Source: an uncultured Pelagibacteraceae bacterium
GTDB lineage: Bacteria > Pseudomonadota > Alphaproteobacteria > Pelagibacterales > Pelagibacteraceae
Assembly: GCA_902569245.1 (NCBI GenBank)
Contig: CACFTO010000002.1
Span: 1-64,000, forward strand
Length of the DNA stretch: 64,000 bases
Direction of reading: 5' to 3'
Of this stretch, positions 56,986-64,000 are shown piece by piece. The notes under the pieces are model-generated. The model searched no databases. It saw nothing but the letters and a program-made list of their open reading frames with translations, and had not been told where the DNA came from. The position numbers were made by a program, and so were the translations under genes. The first letter of the stretch is position 1. Every line of letters begins with the position of its first letter.

Positions 56986-58923
56986 ATGAACAAGATTTTA
57001 TCACAAGCTATTAGGAAAGCTGTCTCTGATTATACACCAAATGTGAATCAAGATCCTAAAGATAAAAGATTAGATTTATTTTCTCTCAATAGCGAAACAG
57101 AACTATTTCAAAATTCAAAAGGCATAACAATTAAAATTGATAGAAGCAGAGATGATAATTTAACTGACTTTGGAAAAGCTACTCTTAAAGATAGATATTT
57201 GGGTGCTAACGAATCTTTTCAAGATTTGTTTGCTAGAGTTGCAAGTCATTATGCTGATGACAACTTACACGCTCAAAGATTATATAATTACATTAGTAAT
57301 CTTTGGTTCATGCCAGCAACACCAGTTTTATCAAATGGAGGAACTACAAGAGGATTGCCAATATCTTGTTTTCTAAATGAAGCTAGCGATAGTCTTAACG
57401 GCATTCTGGATCTATGGAGTGAGAACGTTTGGCTTGCAGCACGTGGTGGAGGAATTGGAAGCTACTGGGGAAACCTTAGATCAATAGGAGAGAAAATTGG
57501 AAGAGTTGGTAAAACATCAGGCATAATTCCATTCATTAAAGTGATGGACTCTTTGACTATGGCAATTAGCCAAGGCTCATTAAGAAGAGGTTCTGCTGCT
57601 TGTTATATTCCAATAGATCATCCAGAAATTGAAGAATTCATTGAAATGCGAAGACCAACAGGTGGAGATCCAAATAGAAAATCATTAAATTTACATCATG
57701 GTGTCTTAGTTTCAGACGCGTTTATGAGAGCTGTTGAATTGGACGAGCAATGGGGACTGAAAAGTCCAAAAGATGGAGCTGTTCAAGAAACCGTATCTGC
57801 AAGAAATTTATGGATAAGATTATTGACTGCAAGAATTGAGACAGGCGAACCATACATTGTTTTCATTGATACTGTTAACAGACAAATTCCCCAACACCAT
57901 AAACTTGCTGGTCTTAACGTTAAAACCTCAAATCTTTGTAGTGAGATTACACTTCCAACAGGAATTGATAAAGATGGAAGAGACAGAACTGCTGTATGCT
58001 GTTTATCATCCTTAAATGTAGAGAAGTACGATGAGTGGAAAGATGATGAAAATTTTATACAAGATGTCATGAGGTTCCTAGACAACGTTATGACTGATTT
58101 TATAGAAAATGCACCTGAGCAATTTAGTGATGCCACATATTCAGCAATGAGAGAACGAAGTGTTGGATTGGGTGTGATGGGACTTCATTCTTATTATCAA
58201 AAGAAAATGATCCCAATCGAATCTGTTATGAGTAAAGCTTGGAACAAAAAGATCTTTGAACATATTCATAAAAATGTCGATAAAGCATCTAAGGATTTGG
58301 CAGCGGAAAGAGGACCATGTCCAGATGCTGCAGATTACGGAATTATGGAGAGGTTTTCTAACAAAACTGCAATAGCACCTACAGCTTCTATCTCAATAAT
58401 TTGTGGTGGGACGTCTCCGGGCGTTGAACCAATCGCAGCCAATAGTTTTACACATAAAACATTGTCCGGTTCATTTAATGTTCGAAATAAATATTTAAGA
58501 CAACTATTAGAAAAACACGGAAAAGATACTGATGAAGTTTGGTCAAGTATTACAACTAATCAGGGATCTGTTTCACATTTAGAATTTTTAACACAAGATG
58601 AAAAAGATGTTTTCAAAACAGCTTTTGAGTTAGATCAAAGATGGCTTGTAGATTTAAGTGCAGACAGAACTCCACATATCTCACAAGCGCAATCTATTAA
58701 CTTATTTTTACCTGCAGATGTACATAAAAAAGATTTGCACCAAATCCATTTCCAAGCCTGGAAGAAAGGATTGAAGAGTCTTTATTATTGCAGGTCTAAA
58801 TCAATACAACGTGCTGAAAATGTTAATGATGCAAATTCAACTGACATTGCAGCAAACGTTTATAAATCAAAAGACGAAAGTAATAACCAACAAGATTATG
58901 AGGAGTGTTTATCATGTCAGTAG
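56986..58923 (+). CDS. nrdA: Ribonucleoside-diphosphate reductase alpha subunit (class I)
   Basis: PATPVLSNGGTTRGLPISCFL; AARGGGIGSYWGNLRSIGE; NLCSEI; C-terminal ECLSCQ redox tail. Confidence 0.93.
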   Translation: MNKILSQAIRKAVSDYTPNVNQDPKDKRLDLFSLNSETELFQNSKGITIKIDRSRDDNLTDFGKATLKDRYLGANESFQDLFARVASHYADDNLHAQRLYNYISNLWFMPATPVLSNGGTTRGLPISCFLNEASDSLNGILDLWSENVWLAARGGGIGSYWGNLRSIGEKIGRVGKTSGIIPFIKVMDSLTMAISQGSLRRGSAACYIPIDHPEIEEFIEMRRPTGGDPNRKSLNLHHGVLVSDAFMRAVELDEQWGLKSPKDGAVQETVSARNLWIRLLTARIETGEPYIVFIDTVNRQIPQHHKLAGLNVKTSNLCSEITLPTGIDKDGRDRTAVCCLSSLNVEKYDEWKDDENFIQDVMRFLDNVMTDFIENAPEQFSDATYSAMRERSVGLGVMGLHSYYQKKMIPIESVMSKAWNKKIFEHIHKNVDKASKDLAAERGPCPDAADYGIMERFSNKTAIAPTASISIICGGTSPGVEPIAANSFTHKTLSGSFNVRNKYLRQLLEKHGKDTDEVWSSITTNQGSVSHLEFLTQDEKDVFKTAFELDQRWLVDLSADRTPHISQAQSINLFLPADVHKKDLHQIHFQAWKKGLKSLYYCRSKSIQRAENVNDANSTDIAANVYKSKDESNNQQDYEECLSCQ

Positions 58924-59921
58924 CAGAAAAAATTAATAAAGAAATAATTGAACCAAAAAAAATGGGTTTATTAGTTGAGAACCCAGTTTACAAACCTTTT
59001 AGATATCCATGGTGTTATGATGCATGGTTAACACAACAAAGAATTCATTGGTTGCCTGAAGAAGTTCCATTAGGAGATGATGTAAGAGATTGGCAAAAAA
59101 ATTTATCTCAACCTGAGAAAAATTTATTAACTCAGATTTTTAGATTTTTTACACAAGCAGATGTTGAGGTTAACAACTGTTACTTAAGACATTACACAAC
59201 TGTATTTAAACCAACTGAAGTTTTAATGATGATGACTGCGTTTGCTTCAATGGAAACTGTTCATGTTGCAGCTTATTCACATCTTTTAGATACAATTGGA
59301 ATGCCTGAGTCTGAATATTCAGCGTTCATGAAGTATAAAGAAATGAAAGATAAATACGATTACATGCAAAACTTCAATGTAAATTCAAAAGAAGATATTG
59401 CAAAAACTGTTGCTGTATTTAGTGCATTTACAGAAGGTCTACAATTATTTGCAAGCTTTGCAATCTTACTTAATTTTCCAAGACACAATAAAATGAAGGG
59501 AATGGGCCAAATTGTAACTTGGTCAGTAAGAGATGAAACACTTCATTGCAACTCGATGATTAGAATCTTTAAAGAATTTATTAAAGAAAACCCTGAAATA
59601 TGGACACCAAAACTTAAAAAAGAACTCTATGAAGCTTGTAGAACAATTGTAGAGCATGAAGATTCATTTATTGATCTTGCATTTGAAATGGGACCGATGG
59701 AGGGATTAACTGCTAAAGAAGTTAAAGAATATATAAGATTTATTGCAAATAGAAGATTGGATCAATTAGGTTTAGAGCCAATTTATGATGTTCAGAAAAA
59801 TCCACTAACATGGCTTGATACTATGTTGAATGCAGTAGAACATATGAACTTTTTTGAAGGTAGAGCAACAGAATATTCTAAGGCATCTACAAGAGGATCT
59901 TGGACAGAAGCTTTTAGTTGA
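58914..59921 (+). CDS. nrdB: Ribonucleoside-diphosphate reductase beta subunit (class I)
   Basis: Metal ligands and Tyr in FTQADVEV...SMETVHVAAYSH...; overlaps the nrdA end; start at internal Met 58914. Confidence 0.92.
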   Translation: MSVAEKINKEIIEPKKMGLLVENPVYKPFRYPWCYDAWLTQQRIHWLPEEVPLGDDVRDWQKNLSQPEKNLLTQIFRFFTQADVEVNNCYLRHYTTVFKPTEVLMMMTAFASMETVHVAAYSHLLDTIGMPESEYSAFMKYKEMKDKYDYMQNFNVNSKEDIAKTVAVFSAFTEGLQLFASFAILLNFPRHNKMKGMGQIVTWSVRDETLHCNSMIRIFKEFIKENPEIWTPKLKKELYEACRTIVEHEDSFIDLAFEMGPMEGLTAKEVKEYIRFIANRRLDQLGLEPIYDVQKNPLTWLDTMLNAVEHMNFFEGRATEYSKASTRGSWTEAFS

Positions 59922-60006
59922 TATCTAAAAATGGTATATTTAATTAGTCAATAAATAATGTTGCAATAAGAATAAGAGATATTACTAATTCCATAAAATA
60001 ATCTTT

Positions 60007-61131
60007 TTATCTTTGATTTAATTGAAGAACTTTACGGTGCTTGCTACCTCTATAACTGGCCAAAGGTCTAATTAATTTATTTGCAGCATGTTGTTCTATT
60101 ATATGAGCTGACCAGCCAGTAATTCTTGAAATAACAAAAATTGGAGTAAAAAAATCTGTATCAAAACCCATTAAATGGTAAGTTGGTCCAGTAGGGTAGT
60201 CTACATTTGGATGGATATTTTTTCTATCTATCATTACCTTTTCAACTATGTCGTAAATTCTCTCAAATTTTTTATCTTTCTTAATTTTAGCAACTTTAGC
60301 AAAATATTCTCTCATAGTTGGAACTCTAGAATCTCCACTTTTATAAACTCTATGTCCAAATCCCATAACAACATCTTTATTATTTAAAGCTTTATTTATC
60401 CATTTAAGTGCATTCTCAGGTTTTTTTATTTTATTCATCATATGCATAACTTCTTCGTTAGCACCTCCATGAAGAGGACCTTTTAAACTTGCTATTGCAC
60501 CAGTAATTGCACCATGAATATCAGACAAACTACTTGTTATGGTTCTTGCTGTAAATGTTGAAACATTAAAACTATGTTCTGCATATAAAATTAACGAAAC
60601 ATCAAAAGCTTTAACTATATCTTTGTTTGGCACTTTGCCGAAACACATATGGAAAAAATTTTCAGAAAATGAAAGGTTCTTTTTTGGTGGAATAATTTTC
60701 TTTCCTTTTCTAGCTCTATAAAAAGCAGCTAAAGCAACTGGTGTCTTTGCAAAAATTCTCATTACCTTTCTCATATTAGCCTTTGGTGAATTATCTTTTG
60801 TTTCTTTATCCTCTAGACCCATGATACTCACTGCTGTTCTTGCTACATCCATTGGATGTGCTTTCTTTGGAAATTTTTTTATATCATCTAATAATGTTTT
60901 TGATAATTTTCTTTCTTTTCTCTCTTCTTTTTCAAATTTTTTTAATTGTTTTTTACTTGGAAGTTCACCATTTAAAATAAGATAAGCTACTTCCTCAAAT
61001 TTACACTTTGCGCACAAATCTTGAGCAGCATAACCCCTATAAGTCAAAGAATTAATCTCTGGCATTACCTTAGAAACTTCTGTTTCGTCAACAACTATTC
61101 CCAGTAAACCTTTTTTGATTTCGTCACTCAT
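60007..61131 (-). CDS. prpC: Citrate synthase family protein, likely 2-methylcitrate synthase
   Basis: LYAEHSFNVSTFTARTITSSLSDIHGAITGAIASLKGPLHGGANEEVM; downstream of prpB. Confidence 0.88.
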   Translation of the reverse strand: MSDEIKKGLLGIVVDETEVSKVMPEINSLTYRGYAAQDLCAKCKFEEVAYLILNGELPSKKQLKKFEKEERKERKLSKTLLDDIKKFPKKAHPMDVARTAVSIMGLEDKETKDNSPKANMRKVMRIFAKTPVALAAFYRARKGKKIIPPKKNLSFSENFFHMCFGKVPNKDIVKAFDVSLILYAEHSFNVSTFTARTITSSLSDIHGAITGAIASLKGPLHGGANEEVMHMMNKIKKPENALKWINKALNNKDVVMGFGHRVYKSGDSRVPTMREYFAKVAKIKKDKKFERIYDIVEKVMIDRKNIHPNVDYPTGPTYHLMGFDTDFFTPIFVISRITGWSAHIIEQHAANKLIRPLASYRGSKHRKVLQLNQR

Positions 61132-62027
61132 TATTCGTGTCCATCAGTATTAAAATTATAAATTTTTTCGTCTAAAGCATTATATTTTTCGTATTCAACT
61201 AAATCATATAACCTTTTCCGCGTTTGCATTTTATCAATAATATTGTTTTGATGTCCATCAGCAAAAATGGCACGTAAACCATCCTCCACATTTTTCATTG
61301 CTAATCTTTGGGTGGAGACTGGATAAATAACAATATTATATCCCAAGTTCTCAAGTTGTTTGTAATTGAGTAATTTTGATTTTCCAAACTCTGTCATATT
61401 GGCTAAAAGATAACATCCAAGGGATTTTCTAACTAATTCAAATTCTTTTTCATCTTTCAAAGCTTCAGGAAATATAACCTCAGCACCAGCATCTACGTAT
61501 GCTTTACATCTATCAATCATGCTGTCTATTCCCTCTACATTTTTTGCATCTGATCTAGCTATGATTTTAAAATTATTATCTTTTCTAGAACTTACACATT
61601 CCTTTATTTTAGAAACCATCTTTTCTTTAGAAATAAGCTCTTTGTTATCTAGATGACCACATCTTTTTTGTTCTATCTGATCCTCTAAATGAACAGCAGC
61701 TACACCAAATTCTTCAAATGTCTCAATTGTTTCTTTGCATGATTTAAATCCAGTATCAATATCAACTATTGTTGGAAGATTTGTTACTCTAGAAATTAAA
61801 TAAGATCTAGTGCTAACATCTTGAAGGGTTGTTAAACCAATATCTGGAAAGCCTAAATCATTAGCCATTACACCACCAGATACATAGACCGCATCATAAC
61901 CGATTTCCTCTATTAACTTAGCTGTTAAAGGATTGTATGCACCAGGTACTCTTAAAATTTTATTGGATTTAAGTTTGGTATCTAGATCAATTCTTTTCTG
62001 GGTTAAATCTTTTTCAACAAAATGCAT
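61131..62027 (-). CDS. prpB: 2-methylisocitrate lyase
   Basis: ILRVPGAYNPLTAKLIEEIGYDAVYVSGG; LEDQIEQKRCGHL (KKCGH-like). Confidence 0.9.
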   Translation of the reverse strand: MHFVEKDLTQKRIDLDTKLKSNKILRVPGAYNPLTAKLIEEIGYDAVYVSGGVMANDLGFPDIGLTTLQDVSTRSYLISRVTNLPTIVDIDTGFKSCKETIETFEEFGVAAVHLEDQIEQKRCGHLDNKELISKEKMVSKIKECVSSRKDNNFKIIARSDAKNVEGIDSMIDRCKAYVDAGAEVIFPEALKDEKEFELVRKSLGCYLLANMTEFGKSKLLNYKQLENLGYNIVIYPVSTQRLAMKNVEDGLRAIFADGHQNNIIDKMQTRKRLYDLVEYEKYNALDEKIYNFNTDGHE

Positions 62028-63530
62028 TTAAAAAATCCCTTTTTTATTATTTTTCTTTAAATATTTTTTGCTAACTTCGATATTTAATTTATTTAGACTT
62101 CCTTTTTTTAATTTTTTTAAATTTTGTACAGTTTTTAAAAATCTATCACTTTCTTTTTTAGATAATATTTTATTAGTTAAAGTTAAAAATTTCTTAATAT
62201 AATCTTTTCTTTGAAAAGGTCTCGCTCCGTATGGATGTGCATCAGCTCTCTCTAATTCTTCAGATATTTTTTTTCCGTTATTTAAAGTAACGACAACTTT
62301 TGCTCCAAATGATTTCTTTTTTGGATCTGGATGATGATATTTTTTAGTCCATTTTTTATCTTCATGTGTTGTTATAGATTTCCATATTTTTATAGTACTT
62401 TTTCTATTGGCTCTTGATTTTGTATATGATCTTACATGATGCCAGTCCGCATCCTCTAAGGCAACTGCGAATATATACATTATCGAATGGTCTAAAGTTT
62501 CTCTAGATGCATTAGGGTCCATCTTTTGTGGATCATTTGCACCAGTTCCTATGACGTAATGTGTATGGTGGCTGGTATAGATATCTATTTTTTTTATATT
62601 TTTTAAATCTGAAATTCTTTTATTTAATTTTTTACCTATATCTATTAATGCCTGGGCTTGATATTCTGCTGAATATTCTTTTGTGTATGTTTCTAGGATA
62701 GCTTTTTTTGGCTCATTTTTTTTTGGTAATGGCACATTATATCTTGCACTTTTTCCATCTAATATTCTTGCAATTACACTGTCTTCTCCCTCATAAATAG
62801 GACTTGGTGCACCTTCACCCCTCATAGCCCTATCAACTGCTTCAATTGCTAATTTACCTGCATGTGCCGGTGCGTAAGCTTTCCAGCTTGAAATTTCACC
62901 TTTTCTAGATTGTCTAGTAGAAATAGTTACATGAAAAGCCTGTTGAACTGCTTGATAGATAGTTTCTGTTTTTAATTTTAACATTGAACAAATTCCAGCG
63001 GCAACACTTGGTCCTAAATGTGCAATGTGATCTATTTTATGCTTATGTAGACAAATTCCTTTAACTAAATTTACCTGAACTTCATATGCAGTTATAATTC
63101 CTCTTAAAAGGTCTAGTCCACTTTTTTTTAGCTTTTGACCAACGGCTAAAATCGGTGGAATATTATCACCTGGGTGACTATAATCTGCAGCTAAAAAAGT
63201 ATCGTGAAAATCTAATTCTCTTACTGCTGTTCCATTCGCCCATGCAGCCCATTCTGCATCAAATTTAATTTTAGAATTAATCCCAAATAATGTTGACCCA
63301 CCATTTCTTAAATGTGCTTTAGCCATTTCACGTGCTGATATAACTGGATTTCTGTTTAATGAAGCTATTGCAACAGAGGCATTGTCAATAATTCTATTAA
63401 TTGACATTTCTATTGCGTCATTATTTAATTTAGCATTATCAGATGCTATTTTTGCTATTTTCCACGCTAATTGCTTTTTCTTTGGTAGAGCAATTTTTGA
63501 TGGATAAACTTTTACTTTATGTAATATCAA
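62028..63530 (-). CDS. prpD: MmgE/PrpD family protein, likely 2-methylcitrate dehydratase
   Basis: [28 protein letters not shown]; operon with prpBC. Confidence 0.88.
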   Translation of the reverse strand: MILHKVKVYPSKIALPKKKQLAWKIAKIASDNAKLNNDAIEMSINRIIDNASVAIASLNRNPVISAREMAKAHLRNGGSTLFGINSKIKFDAEWAAWANGTAVRELDFHDTFLAADYSHPGDNIPPILAVGQKLKKSGLDLLRGIITAYEVQVNLVKGICLHKHKIDHIAHLGPSVAAGICSMLKLKTETIYQAVQQAFHVTISTRQSRKGEISSWKAYAPAHAGKLAIEAVDRAMRGEGAPSPIYEGEDSVIARILDGKSARYNVPLPKKNEPKKAILETYTKEYSAEYQAQALIDIGKKLNKRISDLKNIKKIDIYTSHHTHYVIGTGANDPQKMDPNASRETLDHSIMYIFAVALEDADWHHVRSYTKSRANRKSTIKIWKSITTHEDKKWTKKYHHPDPKKKSFGAKVVVTLNNGKKISEELERADAHPYGARPFQRKDYIKKFLTLTNKILSKKESDRFLKTVQNLKKLKKGSLNKLNIEVSKKYLKKNNKKGIF

Positions 63531-63544
63531 AATGTTTCCTTTTT

Positions 63545-64000
63545 TTAATTAATATACGGCAACACTAATTTTTCCAAATTAATAAAATCTTTAATAAGAT
63601 AATTGTGATAAATTTCACCAGGACTTCGATCAGTATAACCACCTTCAACTAATATAAATGGCATATTCGCAGCTTTTGCAGACTCTGCATCTGTTTCGCT
63701 ATCACCTACCATAATCGTTTTTTTAACATCCCCTTGTAAAATTTCTAGTACACTTGTCAAATGTCTTGGATCAGGTTTGCAGTATTCAAATGTATTATAA
63801 CCAGCAACATATTCAAAATAATCATAAATTTTTATTTGCTTAAGAAGATCAACAGCCAAATGTTCTGTTTTGTTAGTGCATACAGCCATAGAAATATTAT
63901 TTTTTTTGCACCAAACTAGGAATTCCTTTACTCCTTTGATCAACTTACTTTCATTCGCAATATTTTTTCCATAATAATCTATAAATTCTTTTACCATTTG
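63545..64000 (-). CDS. HAD-family hydrolase (phosphoglycolate phosphatase-like), truncated by window edge
   Basis: [14 protein letters not shown] and [27 protein letters not shown] motifs; N-terminal DxD motif lies beyond the window. Confidence 0.85.
   Translation of the reverse strand, partial: QMVKEFIDYYGKNIANESKLIKGVKEFLVWCKKNNISMAVCTNKTEHLAVDLLKQIKIYDYFEYVAGYNTFEYCKPDPRHLTSVLEILQGDVKKTIMVGDSETDAESAKAANMPFILVEGGYTDRSPGEIYHNYLIKDFINLEKLVLPYIN

Noticed and set aside
57783-58136. 117-aa antisense ORF in nrdA
   Set aside because: Overlaps highly conserved nrdA sequence.
1-64000. CRISPR arrays, rRNA, IS elements, prophage
   Set aside because: No regularly spaced repeats, transposase/integrase ORFs or rRNA-like sequence noticed on reading the window.

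Overview
This window is AT-rich, gene-dense alphaproteobacterial DNA. Overlapping short operons, gene content and protein style suggest a SAR11/Pelagibacterales genome, but that assignment is inference. There are no rRNA, CRISPR, phage or transposon signals, and one tRNA with a CAT anticodon. Main blocks, left to right: (1) a sulfite/organosulfonate island: aprM-aprB-aprA, a small ORF, a TauE-like exporter, suyAB-like genes and xsc; (2) an SxtJ-like / DUF5989-like / NodU-type carbamoyltransferase triad followed by a membrane desaturase; (3) a TRAP transporter; (4) apt, mtnP, a PhyH-like dioxygenase, mtnA and a sulfatase; (5) a TRAP plus aromatic ring-cleavage-like cluster; (6) a class II aldolase next to a SpeD-SpeE fusion; (7) an amino-acid ABC transporter lacking a local ATPase; (8) tctCBA; (9) miscellaneous genes including rpoZ and a secreted zincin-like protein; (10) a TRAP plus malonyl-CoA decarboxylase plus CoA-transferase cluster; (11) nrdAB; (12) prpDBC. 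The most interesting structural signal is that all five solute-binding-protein genes in the window are followed at once by an inverted repeat. In several cases it abuts or contains the start codon of the downstream permease gene. Two are terminator-like, and at tctC/tctB the GTG start of tctB lies inside the stem. No database search was possible, so family assignments rest on recognised motifs and gene context.
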